DNA of 64,000 nt from assembly GCF_018687715.1 (NCBI RefSeq), contig NC_056758.1:12754001-12818000 (forward strand), given 5' to 3'. Numbering within the stretch: position 1 is the stretch's first letter; each line of letters starts with the position of its first letter. The notes under the pieces are model-generated. The model was not told the origin of the DNA. It worked only from the letters and a program-made list of their open reading frames with translations, and made no database searches. This DNA comes from Carya illinoinensis. Its lineage: Eukaryota; Streptophyta; Magnoliopsida; Fagales; Juglandaceae. This document shows positions 21,640 through 33,228 of the stretch, one piece after another. Both the position numbers and the translations under genes were made by a program.

Positions 21640-23217
21640 ATGAGTGACCTTGAGAGGATATGGTTGTCGTCGAGGGCTCTAATGGCCCTCCGACAGTGGC
21701 ACAGAGAACTTGTTCATTCACAAAATTGGTGTCAATCACGCCTCAGGCCATCCCTGAGGTTGTGGTTCCGTTTAGGCCTTCGAAAATCGTTGATGGGGGA
21801 TGTTTTTGTGCAATTTTCTAGAGATGAAATAGAGAGATCGGTGATTCCTTTTCATTTTGCCATGGTGATGAAGTTTCTGAGACAAATCCTTAGATCGGAT
21901 CAGAGTATTTATTAATGGGAGATGGGATCTTTCTTCTTAGTCGGTTGTTTCAGCCATGAGGAAGCCAAGAAATGTGTTTGTCAGGTTCTCTTTGGAGGAC
22001 GATTTTCTCAAGGCCATGTCTCGTGGAAGTAGTGAGGTTGATGGAGTCAGTTACAGAAGCTATTAATGATCTGTGGATTTTTCTAAAAATACCGAACCTG
22101 TTATGGCTCCTTTTTGGATTCATTTGCCGGGGCTTGCTCCGAATTTCTATCAGGAGTTGTATCTGAGAAATATTACAGGGCCAGTGGGTTTTCTCCTTCA
22201 TAGAGATAATGCGACAAAGTGTGCAACACACACAGACAGGGCAAGTGCTTTTGTATTGATGGATGTATCCCAAAAGCCAGTGTCTCATATATGGATTGGA
22301 ACACCTAGACAGCCTTCCAATGTTCGACAAGAGATTGTCCATGAAATGCTTCCTTCTTTTTGTTCCAAATGTAATTCTCATGGGCATAATCTTAGCACCT
22401 ATAGGACGTTGGTGAAGGAGAAAGGGAAAAAGAAGGATTCTGGTTTGGTGTGGAGGCCTCAAACAGTTAAGGAACCATAAGTTGTGGAAATTTCCTGCAC
22501 GCGAAAATTGTTAGTATCTAATGAGGTTGAAGTGGGGATGCTGATTGGTGGGCAAGGGAATACGTCCTCTGTTTCTATGGATTCGGTGGGGGCTGCGTTG
22601 ACTATTACCGACTTCCCTCTTCAGGTGAGTGAAAATGTGGATAATACGGAAAGTCCTTTAGATCTTCATGGAGCATCTGTAGATTCTTGGGAGGGGAAAG
22701 TGATGGTTACTGAGGATGTTGATTTATTCAGCAAGGAGACCTCTGATGCGGTGATGTTGATGGTGTCCCCTCGGCCTAGTGACCCGATGTGAGGTATTTT
22801 GCTGAGCTTGGATAATTTGTGGGTAGCGATAATGTGGTCATTACAAAGAACATTCTTGAGGGTGGGGAATTCTAGGGGAGTCCTGGCGGGGATGGAATGT
22901 TGGTTGCCGGAGAAGGAAATGATTCTCAAGTTATAAAGGTCCTCTCGGATGGTGCTGTATTGGAGAATCTGGATACTAATTTTGAGGAAGTGGCTAAGAA
23001 CCTTTCTTATGTGAGGAAGGATGACTCTTTGGTCAGACGTGATGCGGGGAGTTTAGGATCTGTTTCAGACTCTGAGGTAGTGGGTGTATTACCTCATATT
23101 ACTAAAGAAAAGGATGGAGTATCTGATACTGAAGTTTTGAGACCGGAAGTGCGAACTGGTATGAAATTATGCGGCTTCTCCAAGGCTCGAAGTAGGCTTG
23201 CAAGGCTTGATTTATAA
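21640..23217 (+). pseudogene. L1-B ORF1: DUF4283 / zinc-knuckle protein
   Basis: The start is MSDLERIWLSSRALM at 21640. The DUF4283 part reads DVFVQFSRDEIERSVIPFHF, then PRNVFVRFSLEDDFLKAMSR and PVMAPFWIHLPGL, across at least two frameshifts between about 21700 and 22073. The knuckle CSKCNSHGHNLSTY has Tyr in place of its last Cys, a one-base G-to-A change that would remove zinc binding. A TAA at 22478 interrupts the frame where Gln is likely. An acidic tail runs to about 23217 after another shift near 22800-22900. ORF2 begins only 10 bases later. Confidence 0.75.
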
Positions 23218-23226
23218 GACAATCTG

Positions 23227-26200
23227 ATGTATTGGAATTGTCGAGCTCTCGGTTCCTCGAAGGCACCGTTTCGTGCTTTGCTAAAACTATATAAACTGAA
23301 AGTATTAATTGTGGCGGAACCTTTTCTTCATGGTAGTAAGATTGATCATTGGCAAGTTATTTTAAAGTTTGATGCGTCGTATTCTAATGGTGGTTCTGGA
23401 GGTAAGTTGTGGGTTTTCTGGCATGATGAAGTCCCAAGTTAATATTATTCAGGAGTCGAATCAGCATGTTACTTTCATGCTTAATTCTTTGTTGATTGTT
23501 TCTGCTATCTGTGCTAAATGTACATATATGGAGAGAAGGCAGCTCTGGGCGGATCTCCTTCTATTTGGAAATGTACAGATGTTGTGGATGCTGATTGGCG
23601 ATTTTAACACTATTCGCCATGATGGGGAAAGAAGAGGAGGGTGTTCGAGATTGCCAAGGACAATGGAAGAGTTTTCTTCTTTTATACAAAATGGGGGTTT
23701 GATTGAAATTCCTTTCATTGGTAATAAATTGTCTTGGTGTAATGGGCATGGTGGATTGGCTCGTAGCTGGGCTAGGTTGGACAGGGCACTATGTAATACT
23801 AGGCTGTTAGATATTTACCCGATGGTGTTGATGAAGTATCTTCCTCAGAAATCATCGGACCATGATTCTATGGCTTTTCGGTTGGTAAATCCAAATATAA
23901 GGTATGGCCCAAATATTCTCAGATTCCAGCAGATGTTGACTTTGCATGAGTTTTTAGGAGTTTGTTTCTAATATTTGGAATGAAGAGGTGGGAGAATCTG
24001 GGTTGTGGAGGCTTGCGGTTAAGTTGAAAAAAATGAAAAGGGCTCTTAAAAGTTGGAACCATGAGGTATTTGGCTGGACAAATTTGTATATCAGACGTTT
24101 GGAGGAGAAAATTGAGAAAGGGAAGGCTCAATTGCAAGAGAATTATTATCAAGAAATAGAGACGGAGATACTTGCTTCACAGGCAGAATTAAATGCTTGG
24201 CTAAAAAAAACAAGGAAGTCCATATTGCCCAGAAAATAAAAAATACATGGATAGAGCATGGCGATGTGAACGCTTCTTTTTTTGCAGCTTTATAGACAAG
24301 GAAGAAGAGCATAATTTCTTCCAAGAATCTGCCGGATGGTAGAATGCTTGCAATGCTGGAAGAGATTCATGAGGAAGCGGTTGTATATTTTGCTGATTTT
24401 TTGACTTGCAGGCTGACGACGTCAATGCCTAATTTATCTGATGTTATTACAGAAGAAGTGATGGCATCTGAGAATTTGAATATTTGCTAGAGTCCAACGG
24501 AGTAGGAAATTAAAGATGCCTTGTTTGCTATTCCTATTAATAGCAGTCCATGACCAGATTGTTTCAATTCTGGGTTTTTTCAACATTATTGGGAGTTGAT
24601 CAAAACGGACTTGGTGGAGGCCATTCAGGATTTTTTTGCAGGTGCTCAGCTACCTAGATACTATGCAACATCTTTCATTGTTTTGATTCCAAAGGTGCTG
24701 AACCCGTGTTCATTTGATAAATTTAGGCCTATAAGCCTATGCTCGGTTGTTTGTAAAATATGTTCCAAGTTGATTGTGAATAGACTGTCATCTGTTTTGA
24801 GTCGGCTGATTTTTGAAGAGCAAGGGGCATTTTTACCAGGGAGAAGCATCTTCGAGAATATTAGTCTTATGCAGGAATCGGTTTGTGATATTAATAAGCC
24901 AATCGGGGGTAATGTTATGATGAAAATTGATATAGCCAAGGCTTATGATACAATTGACTGGGAATTTTTATTACAAGTTCTGAGAGCCTTTGATTTTTCA
25001 TTGGAGGTATGTAATATGATCTCAAACTGTGTATCTTCGTCTTGGTTTTCTGTGGTTATGAATGGCACTTCAAAAGGTTTTTTTTAAAGGTGGGAGGGGT
25101 CTCCATCAGGGGGATCTTTTATCCCCTTATATGTTCATATTGGTGGAGAAGGTTTTCTCAAGGCTTTTGCGTAATAAATTCCAAGCTGGGCATATTAGCT
25201 ATTATTCACAGCCTCATAATGGCCCTTTAATCTTGCATTTGCTCTATGCAGATGAGATGCTTATTTTCTCTAATGGTAGGAAGAAATATGTGGAAAGGAT
25301 AGTAGAAGTTTTGGATCTCTATGCCCAGTGGTCTGGTCAAGTGGTTAATGCCGCCAAGTCATCTATTTTATTTTCAAACTGAATAACAGAATCAAGATTT
25401 CAGGAGCTGCTTAGAGTTTTAGGTTTCTCGATGGGGCACTTTTCCGTGAGGTATTTGGGGGTACCTATCTACTCAGGTAGGCTAAAGTCGTGTTCTTTTG
25501 AAGATTTGTTGTTTAAAATTTCCAAAAAGATTAAAGGTTGGAAAATGAGATATCTTTCTTCTGGTGCTTGTTTGCTTCTGCTTAGCATGTTCTTCCAAGT
25601 TTGTCAGTGCATTTATTATCTGTGTTACTAGTGCCCAAGCAAATTTTTGGTAAAATTAATAGCTTATTTAGCATGTTTTTCTGGGGTTCGTCTGAAGGAA
25701 GGCCAAAGAGGAAATAGGTAAGTTGGGAGTCGATTTGCAAGTCAGTGGATAAGGGAGGCATGGGGCTAAGAAATATTGGAGATGTTTATAGATCCCTTCA
25801 TCTCAAATTTGCTTGGAAATTTCTCTCAGAGGATACTTGGCGGTCTTGGTTCTTTAATTCCATGTGACGAATCAACATGTTTCTCTTGTGGATTCTTCTA
25901 AAGCCTCTAGATTTTGGAAGATGCTTATGAAGTCGATACCTCTTGTTGTTGAGAAATTTGTTTGGAGAGTGAAGGAAGGGAATTTATCCTTTTGGCATGA
26001 TAAATGGATGGAATCCAGTCCTCTATGTAATTTACTGATTTCTGATTCTCCGCTATTAAAGATGCATGATTGAGAATAGTTGGGATGTGGATTTGATTGT
26101 CCAACTAGTGGGTTAGGAGGTTGCAAATGATATTTTAGCTCGTATTGGTGGAACTAAACAGGGAACAGATATTTTAGCATGACTTGGAAGTAGGGATGGG

Positions 26201-27245
26201 AGATTTTCAACAGCATGTGCCTGGGATTGGATTTGTATTTCGACTCCAAAACATTAATGGATTGAATGGATTTGGCACTTAGCTTGGCCAAAGAAATTAT
26301 CTGTTGTTCTATGGAAATCTATGACAAATAGCTTGAGTGTGGATGGGAGGATTAAATGTATTGGAATCCCGATAGTCTCAAAATGTGAATGCTATCCTCA
26401 GAGCTGTTTTGAAGACCTGAATCATGTTCTATACAGTGGACTTGTTGCTACTAAGCTTTGGCACTTGTGCTCTAGTTTCGTGGGAGTTCCCTATGTTGCT
26501 AATCGGTCTTGGTTGGCAACCGTTGAAGCTTGGTTTTGAAAGAATAAAGAATTCCTCTATAGTTGGGAACTTGATTGGTGTGGTTCCATGTATTTTAATA
26601 TGGAATCTTTGGATGTAGAGGCGCTCACATATGGAGGGTCGTAAAGATTGTCTTAATGTTTTGTGGAAGAAGGTTAAATACTGGACCAATTGGGTCGGTT
26701 TGAGACTGAGGCAATCAGGCAATTTGCATCGACATGATCAAGCAATTTTAGAGGAGTTAGATTTGCCAATGGTAAGCTCTTCAAAAGGAAATTTTTTTGT
26801 TGTATCTTGGGCTAAGCCGGAGCTGGGTTGGTTAAAATTAAACACGAATGGTAGTAGCTTGGGGAATTTAGGCACGTCTGGTGCTGGGGGGTCGCTTCGA
26901 AATCATGAGGGCAATCTGATTTTTGCCTATTCTGAATATATTAGCGTTGGTTTTAATACTAAAGCGAAGTTGTTGGGGATTTTACTTGGCTTGCACAGAT
27001 GCAAGGATATGGGTTTGGTTAAGATTGTTGTTGAACTAGACTCATCTTTGGTTGTGAATTTGCTGGAGAAGAATAGATGTTAGATTTGGTATTTGGAGGA
27101 TTTTTGAGAGGAGATACTCTCACTCATTCGAGGCATTAATATTAAGTTTTCACATGTGTTTAGAGAAGGAAATAATGCTGTAGACTGGTTAGCATACTTC
27201 AACTACCATACCAAAGGAATTAAAAGGATTATTATGTTTGGATAA
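23227..27245 (+). pseudogene. L1-B ORF2: endonuclease, reverse transcriptase, RNase H
   Basis: The endonuclease starts MYWNCRALGSSKAPF at 23227. After a frameshift near 23420 it continues through LIGDFNTIRHDGE, ARLDRAL and the intact catalytic SSDHDS (about 23850). The linker WNHEVFGW is at about 24055. Reverse transcriptase follows with FRPISLCS, EEQGAFLPGRSI, KIDIAKAYDTIDW and LHQGDLLSPYMF. The active-site box reads YADE (25245-25256) instead of YADD, so polymerase activity is probably lost. A run of T residues at 25078-25085 has one extra base. A zf-RVT-like region is at about 26200-26480. RNase H (about 26820-27210) has LNTNGSS for L-DGS and KAKLLG for EAE-G, so two catalytic acids are also lost. 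Confidence 0.85.
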
Positions 27246-27290
27246 ATGTGGTTTTCCGTGCTTAAGAGGCGTATGAGGTTGGGGCAATTG

Positions 27291-27870
27291 TAACAGACAA
27301 TGCTCTTCGATTTTTGCTAGGTTACGTGAATTTATGTTGCTGGGTCTTGCATTGATGTTACTGTTCATGCATTTACGTTTACGGTGGTTCTTTTCTTTTA
27401 CGTTTGGCTTTATTTATTCGTTATTTTTTGTATAACTTCTCTAATAATTATCCTAGTGGATCAGGGATTTGGTTTTGGCTTTTTCCCAATAAGATCTTGT
27501 CATTGGCACATGGGATGATTCTCTTGAATAATTGTTCATCCTGTGTGCCTTGAATGTTGCCACGGTATTCTTCCACCATAAGTGAAAGTTTTTTCTAATA
27601 AAATTGGACTAGAGTCACTATTGGACATGTAACCTCGTCTCTTTAAAAGTAAAAATAAAAATTGATCGTTGACCACAATTTTGTTAATCTCTCTAAAGTT
27701 TGCCGCCCTACTTGATCTCCATACTAGTAGCATGGTGGAATGAATAACTTCTATTAGAACAGATTCTTGTCAGCTTGACCCACAGTATTGCACGTTGTCG
27801 TGCCCTAAAGAATAAATAGTAAATGTATGTGTCCATATTAGAACAAGTAGCTATTTCACATAGTCCTAGA
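27291..27870. other. Spacer after L1-B, no gene seen
   Basis: It may include the L1-B 3' UTR. No poly(A) or other landmark was found. Confidence 0.45.
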
Positions 27871-27871
27871 G

Positions 27872-28080
27872 CAAAGGTTCTAAGTTTGAATCCTGACTCT
27901 ATACTCTATCTCATTAATTAAATAATCCATATTTTGGGCTCATTCATTAAGGGAGAGTTTAGCTCACACGTGAGGAAGAGTGTTGAGAATATAATATAAA
28001 TAATTAAATCTATCTATTTTCATCAGTTTAAGTTTTTTTACGGTCCCAATGGGAGATAGCTACAATGCTCAAGTTAAAAT
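27872..28080 (+). mobile_element. TRIM / small LTR element remnant
   Basis: A degraded Met-tRNA primer site (ATAGTCCTAGAGC for ATGGTATCAGAGC) is followed by about 95 bases of non-coding DNA, a purine run (GTGAGGAAGAG) and an LTR-like start, TGTTGAGAATATAATATAAA, at 27981. This order matches the inside and 3' LTR of small non-coding LTR elements common in dicots. The 5' LTR is not recognisable. Confidence 0.4.
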
Positions 28081-28232
28081 TCCTTAAGCAATAAATAGAT
28101 ACTTTTCAAATACGTTTTACCTTGGCCAATTATGATATCATCATCCTTACCTTTAGCTTTTACGTTTCCTTAAGTGCATGCATGCTATTTACATATATGA
28201 TCTTTACCAGTTTGAAAATATTTTTTTATAGT

Positions 28233-28491
28233 TGTTGGAATATAGTCTCACAGATTGAATAAATGGAGTTAAAAGTTAAAGCTACACGTGTTAAACTGGA
28301 AGAGGAGAAGAAGAGTTGGTTAATATATTTAGTCTATTATTTCTCACTTTGCCTTGTATAAATATAGTTCAAGTACTCTGTAATTAATTAATTCAATTCA
28401 TTCATGAAAGTATTTCCAATTCATCTCTTCTGTTTTCGTCTCCACATTCTTTTCTCACAAACCAAAACCTCAGTTCATCTTAAATTTGACA
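28233..28491 (+). repeat. Copia 5' LTR
   Basis: Holds the likely TATA region GTATAAATATAG at about 28357. It is the same length as the 3' LTR. Confidence 0.95.
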
Positions 28492-28503
28492 TGGTATCAG
28501 ATT
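28492..28503 (+). promoter_or_regulatory. Copia primer-binding site
   Basis: TGGTATCAGA is complementary to the initiator-methionine tRNA 3' end and directly abuts the 5' LTR. Confidence 0.9.
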
Positions 28504-28603
28504 GAAAATCATTTTGCTCCTGCGATCTCACAAAAATTTTACTTTGAAATCTTTGTAATTTTTCTTCTACATACTTTCTTGCATTTCTTGCAGAAATTCC
28601 AAA

Positions 28604-29510
28604 ATGACTTCTAACGATGAAGATTCTATTAGTTCTCATACTTCTCCTCGCACAATCAATCCTTCGGACGATTTATCAAGTCCATACTTCTTGCATCCAA
28701 GCGACAATCCTGGTGCATTAATTGTTTCATAAATTTTTACTGGTGACAACTACATCGCATGGAGTCGATCAATCACCATTGCTCTAACAGTCAAGAACAA
28801 AGCAGCGTTCATTGATGGTATGATTCTTGCTCCTCCTGTTAATCAGCGTGTTCTTCACACTGCTTGGCTGCATACCAATAATTTGCTTCTCTCGTAGTTA
28901 ATGAATTCTATTTCAAAGAAAATAAGGAACAATCTTCTTTATGTTGCATCTGCTGTTGATCTTTGGAAAGAGTTGAAAACAAGATACTTAAGAAGTGATG
29001 GTCCGAGAGTTTTCATCTTGAAAAATCTCTACGTTATATTACTCAGGGTTCTTTATCTATCACTGAGTATTTTAGTTCTTTCAAGACCTATGGGATGAGC
29101 ATGTTAATTACAGACCATTCCCAACTTGTAGCTGTGGAAATATGGCAACATGTACCTGCAACTTGTTTGATTTTGTGCTAGTTAGACAACAGTCAGATTA
29201 TGTGTTAAAATTCTTGGTTGGCTTAAATGACTCCTATGCTTCAATTCGAAGCCAATTGCCTATGGTTTCGCCATTGCCAAGTATGAAAAAAGTATTCTCT
29301 TTACTACTTCAACAGGAAAGCCATAAACAACCCAATAATTCTATCCGCAACGAAACTCATGCTTTGCTTACCAAACAGAATAATCAGCCATCTGTTCCAT
29401 TGAAATTTTCCAAAGACAAACAGAAGAGATCTTCTCTATATTGCACTCATTGTAGGTACATGGACATACAATAGAGAATATTTCCAACTTCATAGTTACC
29501 CATTGTTCAT
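28604..29510 (+). pseudogene. Copia gag (Retrotran_gag_3-type N-terminus)
   Basis: Gag forms the particle that packages element RNA. ATG 28604 opens MTSNDEDSISSHTSP, followed by the marker motifs SSPYFLHPSDNPGALIV and FTGDNYIAWSRSI, and then ELKTRYL. A TAA near 28730 replaces a likely Gln (before IFTGDNY), and a TAG at about 28895 replaces a likely Trp. After a shift the frame at 29142-29474 covers the C-terminal half (YVLKFLVGLNDSY). The zinc knuckle survives only as CTHC and a frame-shifted GHTIEN. Confidence 0.8.
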
Positions 29511-29516
29511 GCTGCT

Positions 29517-31099
29517 ATGCCAACCTCTGAGGTCTACATTCAAAACAGAACCGAGGATCAAAAGTTTTCTTTAACTTCTGAGGAATTCAATAAATTGCTA
29601 GCACTTACAAATTCTAACTTATCTCCAATATCTACTCAAACACCTAGACTAGCTGTAAACATTGTTACTTCTCAATTTTCTAGTAAACCTTCAAACCTTT
29701 GCTATTCTGTTTCTTCATCTTTACAATGTGTATCATCATGGATTCTGAATGCAAGTGCAACATATCATATGATCTGTTTACCACTATTATATTCATCTAC
29801 ACCTAAATCAATCAATACTTCTATAAATTTTCCAAATGGAAACTCTATTCCAACCTCATATATTGGCAATATTTGTCTCTCAAACACATTATATTTGCAT
29901 GATGTGTTATGTGTTCCCAGTTTCTCATTCAATTTACTATCTATTCTAAACTAACAAAGCAGTCTAATATTTGTGTCTCTTTCTTTGACTCCTAGTGCCT
30001 TTTATAGGACCAATCAACAAAGAAGATGATTGTGATTGCCTTTGAGAAACATGGACTGTACCACCCATCTCAAGCTACTTCAAAAGCTTATACCTAGAAT
30101 CAACCCAAGTTTAATTCTTCATCCTTTGTCTCAGCTATTACTCAAAATCAATTAGATACTTGGCATTACAGATTAGGCCATGTCTCTAACTCAAGATTAC
30201 CTTTTCTTAGATAGTTAGAGTCATCTATATCTTTCAATTCTACCAATGTCTGTGATGTATGTCATTTAGCAAAGCAAAGAAAGCTTTTATTTCCTGTATC
30301 TCAAACCAGTTCAAATAAAATGTTTGACTTGATCCATTGTGATATATGGGGTCCCTTCAATGTTGTTTCCTACTCTGGTTTTAAATACTTCCTTACTATA
30401 GTTGATGACTATACGCATTGTACTTGGGTGTACATGCTCAAGATGAAATCTGAAGTTCCTTCTATCCTAAAAAATTTCTGTTAAAATGGTAGAAACTTCC
30501 TTATCAAACGTGTAAGGTCAGACAATGGACCTAAATTCCTTTTGACACAATTCTATAATGATAATGGCATTATACATAAAAGAAGTTTTGTGGAAACTCC
30601 ACAACAAAATGGAGTTGTGGAAAGGAAACAACAACATTTATTAAACACTATGAGGGCTTTAATGTTTCAAGCAAACGTGCCTCTAACCTTTTGGAGTGAA
30701 TGTGTGTTAACTGCAACACACATTATAAATAGAATTCCTACTCCCCTTCTCATAAACAAAACACCATTCAAAATACTATTTGATAAACCACCTAATCTTT
30801 CTCACTTCAAAGTGTTTGGCTGTCTTTGCTTTGCATCAACACTCACAAATCATAGACATAAATTTGACCTGAGAACTACAAAATGTCTATTCTTAGGTTA
30901 TCCTTCTAACATAAAAGGCTACAAATTAATGGACCTTAACACAAATAAGGTATTCATCTCAAGAAATGTAGTCTTTTCTGAAAATGTCTATCCTTTCAAG
31001 GCTTTTCCATCTAATCCCGAAATACATACCTTCTTATTTCCTCCAACAAATTATGTTTCAGATTTCTATTCTCATTTTTTTTATATTCATTTTGATTGA
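29517..31099 (+). pseudogene. Copia protease and integrase
   Basis: The protease active site, normally D-S/T-G-A, reads WILNASATYHM (Asn at 29748-29750), so both the catalytic Asp and the Gly are lost. The pre-integrase zinc region WHYRLGHVS ... NVCDVCHLAKQ is at about 30160-30280. The integrase core keeps HCDIWGPF, RSDNGPKF and NGVVERKQQ, so its D-D-E triad is intact by sight. The C-terminal FGCLCFAS and FLGYPSNIKGYK blocks run to 31099. Stops lie at about 29952, 30210 and 30481. Confidence 0.85.
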
Positions 31100-31479
31100 A
31101 ACCTTAATTCAAACCAGCATTTTACATCAAATCAAAGCCTCACCTCATATCAGAATCTTACAAATTCTCAACTATCTTCACACCATAATCTTACAAATCC
31201 TCAACTATCTTTGGACAATGAATCTGTTCCTTAGATAGCTTCACAACATCTTAGAAAATCTTCAAGAATTAAACAAATGCCAAATTACTTGCAGGATTAT
31301 CATTGTGGTACTGCTTCACAAGTTGCAAATGCAATTCACTCATCTGCTATTGATGATTGCTCTCATAATAAAGGTATTATATATCCCATATCTAATTTTC
31401 TTTCTACAAATCGATTGTCCACTTCTCATAAAGTTTTTCTAGTATCCCTTTTAGTCTCTCAAGAACCTAAAAGTTATAA

Positions 31480-32995
31480 ATTGGCTGCTAAAATTCCTGA
31501 ATGACAAGCTGCAATGCAAAATGAAATAAATGCCTTAAGTTAAATAAGACTTGGGAACTTGTTACTCTTCCTAAAAATAAACAGACCATAGGTTGTAAGT
31601 GGGTATTTTGAATCAAGTATAAGGTAGATGGAACTATAGAAAGACACAATGTTAGATTGGTAGCTAAAGGCTACACTCAACAAGAAGGATTGGACTTCCT
31701 CGACACCCTCTCCAGTAGCAAAGATTACTTCTACTCGGCTACTATGTGCTATAGTTGCTATTAAAAATTGGCATATTCATCAAATAGATGTTAATAATGC
31801 ATTTTTACATGTTGAATTGCATGAAGAAGTTTATATGGAGTTGCCCCCTAGTTTGGTTGTCAAAGGAAAAAATAAAGTTTGTAAACTTTTAAAGAGTCTC
31901 TATGGTTTGAAACAAGCATCTAGGCAATGATTTGCTAAACTGTCCACAACATTGCTTGATTATGGTTTTGCTAAAAGTAGCTCAGATTGTTCTTTGTTTA
32001 TCAAGAAACTTAAATCATCCTTCATAGCTTTACTAGCCTATGTAGATGATATTCTTTTGGCAAGTGATAGCTTGCTTGAAATACAATTGCTCAAAACTTT
32101 TCTACATGATAAGTTTACAATTAAAGATTTGGGGGAACTCATATATTTTCTCTAATTGAAGGTAGCAAGATCTAAAACTGGCATATCAATTTACCAAAGG
32201 AAGTATGCTCTAGACATACTTAAACAAGCTAGACTTCTTGGTGCAAAACCTATAGCTTTTCCAATGGAATTGAATTTAAAGCTCACTGCTTATATTCTGA
32301 TTTATATGAAGATCGTTCAACCTACAAAAGATTAGTTGGGATTTGTTATACTTAAAAATAACTCGACCTATTCAGTCCAAGTTCTTAGTCAATTTTTAGC
32401 CAAACCAACTATTAGTCATTACCAACCGGCCATTCGAGTTCTCAGGTATTTGAAGGCAACCCCTGGAAAAGGATTATTCTTCCCAGTTTCATCAGAATTA
32501 TGACTCAAGGTTTTCTCAGACAGTGATTGGGCAAGGTACTGACACTTGAAGGAGTGTAATAGGTTTTGCCATCTTCTTGGGTGATTCATTAATTTCATGG
32601 AAGAGTAAAGAGCAAGCTACAATCAGTAGATCTTTTGCAGAAGCAGAATATAGGGCCCTTGCTTCAACAACTTGTGCACTGCACTGCAGGACCTAAGTAT
32701 TAACCACAAGCAGCCAACTTTGGTTTATACAGACAGTAAATCAGCATTATCCATTGCAACTAATCCAGTCCAACATGAGAGAACAAAGCACATACAAATA
32801 GACTATCATCTTATTAGAGAGAAGCTGCAACAAAATATCATCAAGCTCTTCCATGTCTCTTCAAGATTACAACTTGCAGATATTTTAACAAAGCCTATAG
32901 GCTCTCTTCCATTTCATCATACTCTCTACAAGATGAACATCCTAAATGTACATGTTTATCTTGAGGGGGTGTTGGAATATAGCCTCACGGATTGA
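31480..32995 (+). pseudogene. Copia reverse transcriptase and RNase H
   Basis: Blocks in order are [38 protein letters not shown], then [29 protein letters not shown] and the intact catalytic YVDDILLAS (YVDD at 32039-32050). RNase H follows, with VYTDSKSALSIATNP and HVSSRLQLADILTKP ending near 32905. Stops replace likely Trp codons, for example after KWVF and after ASRQ, and there are small frameshifts around 31700 and 32280-32700. Confidence 0.85.
32961..32969 (+). promoter_or_regulatory. Copia polypurine tract
   Basis: TTGAGGGGG lies directly before the 3' LTR and is the expected plus-strand primer. Confidence 0.85.
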
Positions 32996-33228
32996 ACAAA
33001 TGGAGTTAAAATCTAAAGCTACACATGTTAAACTGGAAGAGGAGAAGAAGAGTTAGTTAATATAGTTAGTCTATTATTTCTCACTTTGCCTTGTATAAAT
33101 ATAGTTCAAGCACTCTGTAATTAATTCATTGAATTCATTCATGAAAGTATTTCCAATTCATCTCTTCTGTTTTTGTCTCCACATTCTTTTCTCAAAAACC
33201 AAGACCTCAGTTCATCTAAAATTTAACA
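32970..33228 (+). repeat. Copia 3' LTR
   Basis: 259 bp, aligned without gaps to the 5' LTR with about 16 substitutions, mostly transitions. Confidence 0.95.

Larger units (their letters stand above)
21640..27290 (+). mobile_element. L1-type LINE B, nearly full length, degenerate
   Basis: All plant L1 parts are present in order. ORF1 has DUF4283 and a knuckle; ORF2 has endonuclease, reverse transcriptase, zf-RVT-like and RNase H regions. It differs from L1-A in sequence (for example MYWNCRALG against MICISRNCWG) and belongs to another family. Multiple frameshifts and stops make it inactive. No poly(A) tail or target duplication was found, so both ends are approximate. Confidence 0.85.
28233..33228 (+). 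mobile_element. Ty1/Copia retrotransposon, complete but dead
   Basis: Two 259-bp LTRs (28233-28491 and 32970-33228) start TGTTGG and end CA. They differ at about 16 positions by my count (about 6%). A Met-tRNA primer site, TGGTATCAGA, follows the 5' LTR directly, and a purine tract TTGAGGGGG precedes the 3' LTR. The inner order gag, protease, integrase, reverse transcriptase, RNase H is diagnostic of Copia. Flanks (ATAGT left, AAATT right) do not form a 5-bp duplication. Stops and active-site losses show it cannot move by itself. Confidence 0.95.
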
